Positions 9,301-16,016 of a stretch of DNA of 25,919 nt are shown one piece after another. The position numbers and the translations under genes are program-made. Origin of the DNA: Palsa-147 sp036513895. GTDB taxonomy: Bacteria > Acidobacteriota > Terriglobia > Acidiferrales > UBA7541. The stretch's first letter is position 1, and each line of letters begins with the position of its first letter. The stretch is from assembly GCA_036513895.1 (NCBI GenBank), contig DATBYF010000085.1, forward strand, positions 1 to 25,919, in the 5' to 3' direction. The notes under the pieces were generated by a model. The model saw nothing but the letters and a program-made list of their open reading frames with translations, made no database searches and was not told the origin of the DNA.

Positions 9301-9676
9301 AGGCGAACCGGCGCGCTCGCTGGCATATCGCCGTGCCAAGCAATGCCCACTCAAAGATGTCGCCGGGATGTTACGGTCTTTTAGCTATGCCGCTTACACA
9401 AGTCTGTTGAACTACACCGCGCGCCATCCCGAGGATCTGACGCGGCTCGAGCCATGGGCTCAGCTCTGGGAGCGGTCAGCAGGAGCCGCATTCTTGCGCG
9501 CCTATCGCGAAGCGGCGCAGGGCGCAGAATTTCTTCCGGCTTCAACCACCGATTTTCAAAGACCTCTCGATGCGTTTCTTCTGGACAAGGCCCTGTACGA
9601 AATTTCCTATGAGCTGAATGCCCGTCCGGCGTGGTTACGCATCCCTTTGCTCGGAATAATGTCGATACCTCTATGA
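6359..9676 (+). CDS. treS: Trehalose synthase (maltose alpha-D-glucosyltransferase) - maltokinase fusion
   Basis: Bifunctional 1105-aa enzyme: isomerises trehalose to maltose and then phosphorylates maltose to maltose-1-phosphate, the donor for GlgE. Residues about 10-555 are a GH13 trehalose synthase (YELHVRAFKDSNGDGIGDF; nucleophile Asp209 in RVDAIPYL, acid/base Glu251 in FAEANQWP, Asp317 in RNHDEL). Residues about 590-1105 are the maltokinase, with its N-terminal cap (LPEFLPKQRWFGGKSH), the phosphotransfer motif HGDYHLGQ (His960, Asp962) and the metal-binding DLEGEP (Asp979, Glu981). Such fusions are common in the GlgE pathway. Start is a GTG with GGAG 9 nt upstream. It lies 85 nt after glgE and 46 nt before the glycosyltransferase-like gene. 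All catalytic positions I can identify are present in both halves. Confidence 0.96.
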   Translation: MPKQPSSASDPLWYKDAIVYELHVRAFKDSNGDGIGDFGGLIQKMDYLQDLGVTCLWLLPFFSSPLKDDGYDIADYLNVHPMYGTIDDFRAFLAAAHERGLQVMIELVVNHTSDQHPWFQAARQAPRGSPERDFYVWSDTEDKYNGVRIIFSDTERSNWTWDPIAKQFYWHRFFSHQPDLNYDNPRVVEEVVKVMRYWLDMGVDALRVDAIPYLVEREGTSCENLPETHAVIKTLRREIDANYSGRVLFAEANQWPTDVRPYFGNGDECHMAFHFPLMPRIYMALRQEDRLPITDIIAQTPSIPDTCQWGLFLRNHDELTLEMVTNDERDYMYIAYSADPRMRVNLGIRRRLAPLVDNNRRRIELLNSLLLSFPGTPILYYGDEIGMGDNIYLGDRNGVRTPMQWNADRNAGFSSATPARLYSPVIMDPVWGYESINVEAQQGDPSSLLNWMRNMIALRKLFGVFGRGGIEFFDPSNRKVLAYLRTDGDEKVLCIANLSRFAQPVDLDLSKLEGMVPVEMLGYVEFPVIDRQPYRFTLAPYSFLWLELQQRGDTAAAAAEELAERAPINVTSGWDSICEGLGRQRLESVHLPEFLPKQRWFGGKSHRIQSTRIVNWILLDEPQFALLMVEVQFDAGNPAIYVVPLAMAFGEDANELLHSSPNAIVASVVSAKVSGVLYDGVFNDNFSLKLLSLIENSRDLPAHHGSVRGERGKAYQDILGSAGMPLPVRRGSAEQSNTSIVFGDRFILKLFRHEEPGLNPDAEIGRFLTEKTTFDRIPPFAGSIESKHSDESETATLAMLQGLVANEGDGWKWTVEELDRYFEACAPLRFPENASDALGDPLELSERPVSQLAKDNLGIYLDAAATLGRRTAELHLALASRPDDPAFAPEPFTAEDFQALVVDFRQHASQVLDLLKERVSYLPDEVVEIAAAVLSRRRRILEHFGTLGLNGFETQRIRIHGDYHLGQVLRAKTDFVILDLEGEPARSLAYRRAKQCPLKDVAGMLRSFSYAAYTSLLNYTARHPEDLTRLEPWAQLWERSAGAAFLRAYREAAQGAEFLPASTTDFQRPLDAFLLDKALYEISYELNARPAWLRIPLLGIMSIPL

Positions 9677-9722
9677 ATCTGTCATCATCCTCAGTGAGAA
9701 TGCGGTGTTAGAGGGCTGAACG

Positions 9723-10982
9723 GTGCAAGCGGAACCAATCCCGCAGCAGGTCGAGCAGAAAATCGAACTGGTAGAGAGCGCCGATCTGGTGGTCGGTGTT
9801 CTCGCGGAATTCAATCCGGAGAGCCTTGCCACACTCTGCGAGGCTCTGCGAACACTCTCGGGAGTTGCACGCATCGCAGTGCTGCGAGACGATCATTCCG
9901 CCAATCCCGCTCTTGATCCCGCTCGATCAAATTCGGAAACCTATGAGGAGTGCGGATCTACTTTTCTGGTTCCTTGGCCTTTATTGAGGCCAGAAACTCC
10001 CGATACGCCGATGCTTAGTATGTCGGCCGCGTATCAATCCGTTTTTGCAGCGAGCGAAAAGCTTGGAGCCCGAGCCTGCTGCGTCATCGCCTCTAGGCTC
10101 GAAACGCAGGCGCCCGATTGGGTTCGGCAACTGGCACAGCCGCTTCTGGAAGATGATATTGACCTCGTCGTACCGCGCTACGCTCGCCACAAGTTCGAGG
10201 GTTTGCTCAACAGCAGCATCATCGCTCCGCTCATACGTTGCCTTTACGGCAGACGAATCCACAATCCTTTGGGGCCGGATTTGGGAGTTTCGCGGCGATT
10301 GTTTCAGAAGATGGTCGGAAACGACCGCAGCGCCAGGATTGTCGGGGAGCATCCGATCGCGTCGCTTGCGCCCGCGGCACTTTGCGAAAATCTGCAAGTT
10401 TGCGAAGTGTGCGTTGGAGCGCGGATATATCCGCCAACCGATTGGATGAATATCAGCTCGTTACTCTCCCAAATCTTGAGTCCGATTTTTCTCGATATGG
10501 AGAGGAACGCGGCCTGCTGGCAAAGAATGCGTGCTTCACTTCCGGTGCCGGCCATAGGCGACCCGGTTCGCGTTACTGAAGACGCGGGAACGGTGGATAT
10601 TAGCCGCATGGTGGAGTCGTTCCGGCTGGCCAATCGCGACCTCGAGGAAATTTGGGGGCTCGTGCTGCCGCCTTCGACGCTAGTCGAACTTAGAAAGCTG
10701 TCACGTTTATCGCTCGAGCAATTTCACATGCCTGACGAGCTGTGGGTCCGAATCGTCTTTGATTTTGCGCTGGCGCATCGCCTTCGGACCATGAATCGCG
10801 ATCACCTGCTCAAATCCATGACGCCGCTCTATTTGGCGTGGGTGGCCTCTTACGCCCATGATTTGGAAGCTGCCGGAGCTTCAGCGTTGGAGCAAAGGCT
10901 GGAGCGTCTCTCGCTCGCCTACGAATCCGGCAAACCTTATCTCGTGTCCCGGTGGCGTTGGCCGGATCGGTTCAATCCTTAG
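9723..10982 (+). CDS. Glycosyltransferase-like protein related to glucosylglycerate synthases, catalytic motifs eroded
   Basis: A 419-aa soluble protein that aligns by eye with the GT-A enzymes making glucosylglycerate or mannosylglycerate-type compounds (GT81-like). Shared landmarks: an RHKFEG segment followed by a YGRRIHNPLG segment (about 160-184), and a helical C-terminus with ELWVRIVFDFALAHR, HLLKSMTPLYLAW and KPYLVSRWRW. However, where active relatives have the metal-binding DSD this protein has Ala123-Ser-Arg125; the nucleotide-binding PSYNNA-type start is AEFNPES; the GGDFGFS-type segment is GPDLGVS (184-190); and the metal-ligand His of the GAKxH motif is Tyr236. Family motifs are from memory, not an alignment. 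Either a pseudoenzyme or a diverged activity. GTG start with GAGGG upstream; 46 nt after treS and 29 nt before the next gene, so probably in the same operon. Confidence 0.75.
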   Translation: MQAEPIPQQVEQKIELVESADLVVGVLAEFNPESLATLCEALRTLSGVARIAVLRDDHSANPALDPARSNSETYEECGSTFLVPWPLLRPETPDTPMLSMSAAYQSVFAASEKLGARACCVIASRLETQAPDWVRQLAQPLLEDDIDLVVPRYARHKFEGLLNSSIIAPLIRCLYGRRIHNPLGPDLGVSRRLFQKMVGNDRSARIVGEHPIASLAPAALCENLQVCEVCVGARIYPPTDWMNISSLLSQILSPIFLDMERNAACWQRMRASLPVPAIGDPVRVTEDAGTVDISRMVESFRLANRDLEEIWGLVLPPSTLVELRKLSRLSLEQFHMPDELWVRIVFDFALAHRLRTMNRDHLLKSMTPLYLAWVASYAHDLEAAGASALEQRLERLSLAYESGKPYLVSRWRWPDRFNP

Positions 10983-11011
10983 TTTTCGGAGAGGCGTAAA
11001 CGGAGGTACTT

Positions 11012-11716
11012 ATGTGGAGTCAAGTGAAGCAAGAGTTGGCGCAGTCCACCGCGCGATTTCTCGCCAGGTTTATTGGCTTGCTGCCCGGGATCGCGGCGCT
11101 GATTTTGGCGCTGCTGGCCTCGATCATACTGGCGTGGATTCTCGCTACGATTGTGCGCCGGTTGCTTGCAAGCATGCATTTCGATCAACGACTGGCGCGT
11201 TGGGGTTTTCCTTCGTTGGCGGAATGGTCCCCGTTGCAGAGCCCAACGCTGCTGGTGGCGCAGGCAATCGCGTCGTTGGTCATTGTCGCGGGGATTCTGA
11301 TTGGCGTGGCTGCTGTGGCTCCTGAATGGACCTCGTTGCTGGTGCAAAGCGTCTTCGCGTATATACCGAATGTTGTGGGCGCGGTGCTCGTTCTGATATT
11401 TGGCAGTATCGTCGCGCGCTTTCTTTCGCGAAGCGTGCTGATAGGCGCCGTCAATTTGAATTTGCGCTACGCGCGACTCTTAAGCATTGGCGTTCGATGG
11501 CTCGTCGTCGTTTTGGCGGTGGCGATGGCCCTCGAACACCTGAGAATTGCGCCCGGAATTGTTGATCTCGCGTTCGGCATTCTTTTTGGAGGCATTGTTT
11601 TCGCGTTGGCGCTTGCAGTCGGGCTTGGCTCAAAGGATTTGGTAACCAAGTCACTTGAACGGGATGCGCAAAAAGGTTCCGATGAGCACATAGGCGAGCC
11701 GTTCCGTCACGTATAG
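11012..11716 (+). CDS. Five-TM conserved-helix membrane protein of the mechanosensitive-channel superfamily (TM_helix repeat type)
   Basis: A 234-aa inner-membrane protein with about five hydrophobic segments: residues about 16-50, 76-99, 107-140, 153-178 and 185-209. Pairs of helices of the form PNVVGAVLVLIFGSIVARFLSR followed by FGGIVFALALAVGLGSKDLV are the conserved TM-helix repeat found in MscS-related proteins. The soluble MscS beta-domain is absent, so it resembles the stand-alone TM_helix proteins, whose channel activity is not established. A strong GGAGG lies 5 nt before the ATG. It is 29 nt after the glycosyltransferase-like gene, which places a possible turgor-related membrane protein in a trehalose/glucan operon. 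The tail after residue 210 is short, charged and cytosolic. Confidence 0.8.
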   Translation: MWSQVKQELAQSTARFLARFIGLLPGIAALILALLASIILAWILATIVRRLLASMHFDQRLARWGFPSLAEWSPLQSPTLLVAQAIASLVIVAGILIGVAAVAPEWTSLLVQSVFAYIPNVVGAVLVLIFGSIVARFLSRSVLIGAVNLNLRYARLLSIGVRWLVVVLAVAMALEHLRIAPGIVDLAFGILFGGIVFALALAVGLGSKDLVTKSLERDAQKGSDEHIGEPFRHV

Positions 11717-11810
11717 CCTACGGGTTTCACCTGATAGCTATTAATGGGAGGGCGGCGGAAAGTTCGAGCTTCGCTTCTTGAAGATTTGACTCCACGTAGC
11801 GAGCGCACGA

Positions 11811-11816
11811 GGAAGG
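11811..11816 (+). promoter_or_regulatory. Shine-Dalgarno selecting the second ATG of the aldo/keto reductase
   Basis: GGAAGG abuts the ATG at 11817 but is spaced 6 nt from the in-frame ATG at 11823, which is the proper distance. The start is therefore placed at 11823. Confidence 0.55.
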
Positions 11817-11822
11817 ATGCCA

Positions 11823-12914
11823 ATGACCAACGAAGACATCGAGCGGCGAGAGTTCATCGGCCGTCTGGCAGCGTTGCCCATCGTATCGGCAGTGTCAGCG
11901 ATTGCGAGTGGAAGTGAAAAGAGTCCTGGAAACGTCGGCGGTTCCTCGGATAAGTCGCAGGCTGCCGGCTTGGATCAAAGCGGCATGAAGGTCGGCGAGA
12001 TGCCGTACCGATTGCTGGGAAAAACTGGCGTAAAAGTTTCGTGTATCGGCCTCGGCGGCTATCACCTCGGCCAATCGAGGCTCGACGAAGCTGACATGAT
12101 CAAGTTGTTCCATTCGGGGATCGATCGCGGGATCAATTTCTCCGATAACTCATGGGATTACAACCAGGGCGAAAGCGAGCGGCGCGTCGGGAAAGCACTT
12201 CAAGGAGGCTATCGAGATAAAGTATTTGTGATGACCAAATTCGACGGGCGCACGAAAGGATCGGCCTTAAAGCAGCTGGACGAATCCCTGCAGCGCCTTC
12301 AGGTGGATCACGTTGACCTGTGGCAATTCCACGAAAATATTCGCCTTGAAGATCCTGATCGCTTCTTTGCGGATGGCGGGGCCGCAGAGGCGACGATGGA
12401 AGCGAAGAAGGCCGGCAAGGTGAGGTTTATCGGATTCACTGGCCATAAGGATCCCAGCGTTCATCTGCGGATGCTGGAGATGGCGGACAAAAATAATTTC
12501 ACGTTCGATACAGCGCAAATGCCTTTGAACGTTATGGACGCGCACTTCAGAAGTTTTGGAAAAGAAGTCGTGCCTGTACTTGTGCGCAAGCAGATTGCCG
12601 TCCTGGGAATGAAACCTATGGGCGACAAACATATTTTGGAAAGCAAAACGGTGACGCCGCTCGAATGCCTGCAGTTTGCATTAAGTCTACCGACGTCAGT
12701 CGTAATTACCGGCGTGGAGAGCATGGAGATTCTCGATCAGGCGTTTGAAGCAGCGAAGACTTACTCCTCGCTGACCAAAGCCGACATTGACAATATTCTT
12801 GCCAAGACAGCGACGGTCGCGGCCACGGGGAAGTTCGAACCATTCAAAACGACTCCCATGTTTGATTCGACGGCAATGCATCCGGAGTGGCTCGGTTATA
12901 ACCCTGGGGCGTAA
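11823..12914 (+). CDS. Tat-signal aldo/keto reductase
   Basis: NAD(P)H-dependent reductase fold of the aldo/keto reductase superfamily, 363 aa from the ATG at 11823. A twin-arginine motif (RREFIG, Arg8-Arg9) precedes a hydrophobic segment to about residue 28, pointing to Tat export. The catalytic tetrad is intact: Asp108, Tyr113, Lys139 and His170 (in FSDNSWDYNQGESE, MTKFDG and LWQFHENIR). The barrel ends with a segment, ITGVESMEILDQAFEAA, usual for the cofactor-binding region. No C-terminal Fe-S cysteine cluster is present. Substrate is unknown. It is followed by a small secreted cytochrome c 118 nt downstream; whether the two cooperate cannot be told from sequence. There is a 106-nt gap after the TM-repeat gene, so it may have its own promoter. 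Confidence 0.92.
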   Translation: MTNEDIERREFIGRLAALPIVSAVSAIASGSEKSPGNVGGSSDKSQAAGLDQSGMKVGEMPYRLLGKTGVKVSCIGLGGYHLGQSRLDEADMIKLFHSGIDRGINFSDNSWDYNQGESERRVGKALQGGYRDKVFVMTKFDGRTKGSALKQLDESLQRLQVDHVDLWQFHENIRLEDPDRFFADGGAAEATMEAKKAGKVRFIGFTGHKDPSVHLRMLEMADKNNFTFDTAQMPLNVMDAHFRSFGKEVVPVLVRKQIAVLGMKPMGDKHILESKTVTPLECLQFALSLPTSVVITGVESMEILDQAFEAAKTYSSLTKADIDNILAKTATVAATGKFEPFKTTPMFDSTAMHPEWLGYNPGA

Positions 12915-13032
12915 CGACGGTTGGCGACCAGGCCGCGTATCACGTGGCCCCAAGGCGGCTAACTTGAACCGACCACTCGGTTGAAGTAAATTCAATCTCG
13001 AAATGTGACTCCATCCTCGGCAAGTGAGACCA

Positions 13033-13494
13033 ATGAAAACTAATCCGCCAGCAAGCCTCTGGATCGCGATTCTGTTAGCAGCCTCAATCGCAGTGACCAC
13101 CGGTGCTTCGATACAATCGACCTCAAAATCAAACTCGAAAGAGACTGCGGCAGGCGATTTGAAGCGCGGCAAATATCTTGTGGAGGAAGTCGCCAAATGC
13201 ACCGAGTGCCATACTCCGCGGGATGCGCAAGGTCAACTCGATCGCAGCCGGTGGCTTCAAGGCGCGCCCATCTGGATCACGCCCGTCCACCCGACGAATA
13301 GTTGGGCTGAAAACGCGCCTGTGCTTGCCGGCTTTCCGAGCTTCTCGGACGCCGATGCCGCGAACATTCTCGAAAAGGGTGTTGGTCCACGCGGCGAAGT
13401 CATCCGTCCGCCAATGCACATTTACCATTTGTCGCACGAAGACGCGCTGGCGATCGTCGCCTATCTGCGATCCGTACCATCAAGGTCACAATAG
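13033..13494 (+). CDS. Small secreted c-type cytochrome
   Basis: A 153-aa monohaem cytochrome c. An N-terminal hydrophobic stretch (SLWIAILLAASIAVTTGAS) acts as Sec signal peptide or membrane anchor. The haem attachment site is CTECH at about residues 56-60, and the likely distal ligand is Met in RPPMHIYHLSHEDA near the C-terminus, followed by the typical closing helix IVAYLRSVP. It resembles cytochrome domains accompanying periplasmic alcohol/aldehyde dehydrogenases. A GTG at 13024 would add three residues; neither start has a good Shine-Dalgarno, and the ATG gives a more ordinary signal peptide. The gene converges on the FAD oxidoreductase with a 20-nt gap holding a hairpin. Confidence 0.88.
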   Translation: MKTNPPASLWIAILLAASIAVTTGASIQSTSKSNSKETAAGDLKRGKYLVEEVAKCTECHTPRDAQGQLDRSRWLQGAPIWITPVHPTNSWAENAPVLAGFPSFSDADAANILEKGVGPRGEVIRPPMHIYHLSHEDALAIVAYLRSVPSRSQ

Positions 13495-13496
13495 TC

Positions 13497-13512
13497 AGTC
13501 GCGCTCGCGACT
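13497..13512. terminator. Possible bidirectional hairpin between convergent genes
   Basis: AGTCGCG-CT-CGCGACT is a perfect 16-bp inverted repeat lying exactly in the short gap between the cytochrome stop and the stop of the opposing FAD enzyme. There is no T-tract on either side, so termination activity is only inferred from position. Confidence 0.4.
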
Positions 13513-13514
13513 CA

Positions 13515-14960
13515 TCACCCGGCAGAAAAACATTCCTCAACCGCGAGCTGGCTCGCAAAATATCCGCACAGACCATGCACGCCCGGGCCGGGCGGAGTCG
13601 AGGACGAACAAAGATACACGCGCGGGATGGATGTCCGATAGGCGCGTCGCGTAGCCCCCAACAAGAATCTGCTCGAATAGAACGATCCGCCTGAGATATC
13701 ACCCCCAATCAAATTGGCATTGTGCGCTTCAAATTCGGACGGAGACATTACCGAGCGAGCGATGATATGGCGCTTAAATCCGCTCGCGAAGCGTTCAACT
13801 TGTGCTTCGATCCGCTCAGTCATATCCACGTCGCTTGCATTGGGCACGTGACAATATCCCCATGCGGTATGCTTGCCCGCGGGAGCACGCGTGGCATCGA
13901 ACAGCGATGGCTGCGTGATCAATACAAATGGCAGCTGGGCGGGAGAGTCTCGCCAGGACGCGCGTTCCGATTGAGCGATTTCTTCGAATGTCCCGCCCAA
14001 ATGAACCGTCCCCGCTTTTTTGCATTCCTTTGCATTCCACGGAATCGGCGCATCGAGACTCCAATCAATCTTAAAAACGCCAGGACCGTAGCGATACTTC
14101 CGAAGTTTTTGGCGCTCCGTGCGCGAGACACGATTTCCGCCGACCTCAAGAAATTGTCGTGGGGTGACGTCACACAAAACGACCGAATTGGCCGGCAGAT
14201 CTTCGAGGGAAGTGATTCGAGTGTCAGTGACAATTTCGCCGCCGAGTGATTTCAAATAGTTTGCAAGAGCATTCGTAAGTTGTTGTGAACCGCCAGCCGC
14301 GAAGGGCCATCCCACCGTGTAGCACATCGTCCAAAGGAGAATCCCAAATGCACCCGAGCCCCAGGAATCTAGCGGCATGATCGAGTGTCCGGCCATGCCG
14401 GCAAAGACCGCTCTGGCTTTGGGCGTTTTGAATTTGCGAAATGCGACGCTAGCTGCCGAACGAATAGCATTCCAACCGAAACGCCCCAAAATGAACGGAT
14501 GACGCGGCATTCGAGCCGGCCGAAGAATATCGCTGGAGAGTTTATCCCACGATTCTACGAGCGGCTCGAACAGTTCTCGTACAGAACGCTCGTCGGCTTC
14601 GAATTGTGCGGCGCTCTCTGCCAAAGAGCGGCCGAGTGCGATCGCCGTTCCATCGTCAAACGAATGCGCAGCGCCGGCTTCGGGATAGATCCATCGCAGG
14701 CCCAAATCGCTCAACGGAATCGTATCTAGGAACTGCGAAGCGGCACCCATTGCATGTACGGAAGAGCAGATATCATGAACAAATCCGGGAAGCGTCAACT
14801 CTGCCGAACGCGCGCCTCCGCCGATGGAATGCTCGGCTTCGTACACGACGACGGATCGGCCGGCACGCGCAATCGTGATTGCAGCCGCGAGTCCATTAGG
14901 GCCGGAACCAATTACGATCGCGTCTGGGTTCGTGACCTTCGAGTTGTATGCGATGGCCAT
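13515..14960 (-). CDS. FAD-dependent oxidoreductase, phytoene desaturase / PYROXD2-like
   Basis: A 481-aa flavoprotein of the CrtI-like amine-oxidase clan. The N-terminal dinucleotide-binding motif GSGPNG (18-23) is followed by the acidic ribose ligand in VVVYEAE and GGGARS (48-53). The closing FAD-contact segment SSTPPGPGVHGLCGYFASQLA is close to that of CrtI/PYROXD2 proteins. Acidobacterial proteins of this type are usually annotated as NAD(P)/FAD-dependent oxidoreductases, and carotenoid activity should not be assumed: no phytoene synthase or other carotenoid gene is nearby. It is slightly shorter than the usual 500-530 residues but appears complete. No Shine-Dalgarno is obvious before the ATG. 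The product appears cytosolic or peripherally membrane-bound. Confidence 0.9.
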   Translation of the reverse strand: MAIAYNSKVTNPDAIVIGSGPNGLAAAITIARAGRSVVVYEAEHSIGGGARSAELTLPGFVHDICSSVHAMGAASQFLDTIPLSDLGLRWIYPEAGAAHSFDDGTAIALGRSLAESAAQFEADERSVRELFEPLVESWDKLSSDILRPARMPRHPFILGRFGWNAIRSAASVAFRKFKTPKARAVFAGMAGHSIMPLDSWGSGAFGILLWTMCYTVGWPFAAGGSQQLTNALANYLKSLGGEIVTDTRITSLEDLPANSVVLCDVTPRQFLEVGGNRVSRTERQKLRKYRYGPGVFKIDWSLDAPIPWNAKECKKAGTVHLGGTFEEIAQSERASWRDSPAQLPFVLITQPSLFDATRAPAGKHTAWGYCHVPNASDVDMTERIEAQVERFASGFKRHIIARSVMSPSEFEAHNANLIGGDISGGSFYSSRFLLGATRRAYRTSIPRVYLCSSSTPPGPGVHGLCGYFASQLAVEECFSAG

Positions 14961-15079
14961 ATGCGCGAAATTATCGAATTCAGCGGCTGACTCTGCCTAG
15001 CGCAGATGTTGTGACCCGAGGGACGTTTACAGACACTCATCGGGGGTCATACCAGCTTGGGCCGTGATCATCAGGGTCG

Positions 15080-15613
15080 TCAACGGTTTTGGTGCGCGCC
15101 CCATGCATGGATAACGAGCGCAATAGCAAGTGCAAATGTCAGCCCCTCGATGAGAAGAGCATAGGAGAGCAGCCTCTTGGAGCAATCAAATCGAGCCACC
15201 AAGCGGCTAACACCGATTCCCAACAGAACGAAAGGCGAGCAGAAGAGCCTTTCCAAAGAGAGATTGGTGACGCTCTCCGTGACGTGGCCGTTACCTAGAG
15301 CGAGCACACTTAGACAAATAGGTGCGCTCAGGCTAAGAACTAAGAGAAATTGCGAATAGCTCTTGTAAAAAGACTCAAACCTTGCGGTCACCCATATAAG
15401 AAAACCACTTGGGATACTGAAGAGACCGGCGATAAAGATCGCGAGCATCGCGTCGCCAGCAGCCCACATGCCACCAGACGCCTCGACGGGATATCTGAGT
15501 TCCTGCAGGTGCCGCCCAAAGAGTAAGACCGCCGAAATCACGAAAACCGTGGCATACCCCACGGCAATTAATCCCAACTGAACCCGCAAAGAGATTGATT
15601 TCATTAACAGCAT
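15080..15613 (-). CDS. Small multi-pass membrane protein of unknown function
   Basis: About 177 aa with five likely transmembrane helices: an N-terminal one (LGLIAVGYATVFVISAVLLF), one at DAMLAIFIAGLFSIPSGFLIW, one at FLLVLSLSAPICLSVLAL, one around FVLLGIGVSRLVA and a C-terminal one (LLIEGLTFALAIALVIHAW). I do not recognise a family. The frame stays open to 15673, but the first 20 residues of that version are Pro/Trp/Cys-rich and unlike a membrane-protein start; the ATG at 15613 (or 15604) is preceded by a purine-rich GGAACGGTAGA and is preferred. It is divergent from the downstream tRNA and isolated from other genes. Confidence that it is real rests on the clean membrane topology. Confidence 0.65.
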   Translation of the reverse strand: MLLMKSISLRVQLGLIAVGYATVFVISAVLLFGRHLQELRYPVEASGGMWAAGDAMLAIFIAGLFSIPSGFLIWVTARFESFYKSYSQFLLVLSLSAPICLSVLALGNGHVTESVTNLSLERLFCSPFVLLGIGVSRLVARFDCSKRLLSYALLIEGLTFALAIALVIHAWGAHQNR

Positions 15614-15764
15614 TCTACCGTTCCACGGGCAGGGCCAAGTGAAGGCCTTACTTGTTGGTGGCGAAGAGTTCAATATACCGGCCGCTGTATCCCGCCCAAC
15701 ACGGTCAAGCGCGCCAAAATGGTATCGTTGACTCGAATAATTGATTTAGAATCACCGTAGCAGC

Positions 15765-15841
15765 GCGCCCGTAGCTCAGTTGGATAGAGCGTCTGCCTTC
15801 TAAGCAGAGGGTCGGGAGTTCGAATCTCCCCGGGCGCGCCA
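15765..15841 (+). tRNA. tRNA-Arg (anticodon TCT), CCA encoded
   Basis: Complete cloverleaf. Acceptor GCGCCCG (15765-15771) pairs perfectly with CGGGCGC (15831-15837); discriminator G15838, then CCA 15839-15841. D-stem GCTC/GAGC; anticodon stem TCTGC/GCAGA with loop CTTCTAA, anticodon TCT at 15799-15801; T-stem GGGAG/CTCCC with loop TTCGAAT. It reads AGA codons as arginine. A TAGAAT resembling a -10 element lies at 15747-15752, without a good -35 partner. No integrase gene is adjacent and no copy of the tRNA 3' end was noticed elsewhere in the window. Confidence 0.97.
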
Positions 15842-15928
15842 CTCCTCAATAACTTAAGATTTGCCCACTTCAATTCAAACATGTAGGACTCAACGACTTC
15901 GTGAATCTACGTCTAGGAGTTAAATGTA

Positions 15929-15957
15929 TTGACAAATAACCCCCAGGGAGATAACAA
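15929..15957 (+). promoter_or_regulatory. Weak sigma-70-like promoter before the GloVer-repeat gene
   Basis: A perfect TTGACA (15929-15934), a 17-nt spacer, and TAACAA (15952-15957), which matches the -10 consensus at only three of six positions. Position relative to the start at 16017 is reasonable. Confidence 0.3.
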
Positions 15958-16016
15958 CCATCGCGGGGTCTCAGCTTCCAAGCCACAAGCCGGATTAAGA
16001 AGGACGGAGTTTGCCT

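Noticed and set aside
13515..14960. Carotenoid biosynthesis (crtI) assignment
   Set aside because: The fold is CrtI-like but no crtB or other carotenoid gene is near, and many acidobacterial homologues are of unknown function.
15765..15841. tRNA-Arg as an attachment site for a genomic island covering the right part of the window
   Set aside because: No integrase, no repeated tRNA 3' end noticed, and the genes to the right look like ordinary acidobacterial genes.
15670..15882. Minus-strand 70-aa open frame containing the GEIRTPDPLLRRQTLYPTELRA string
   Set aside because: This is the well-known artefact produced by translating the complement of a tRNA gene; it lies over tRNA-Arg(TCT).
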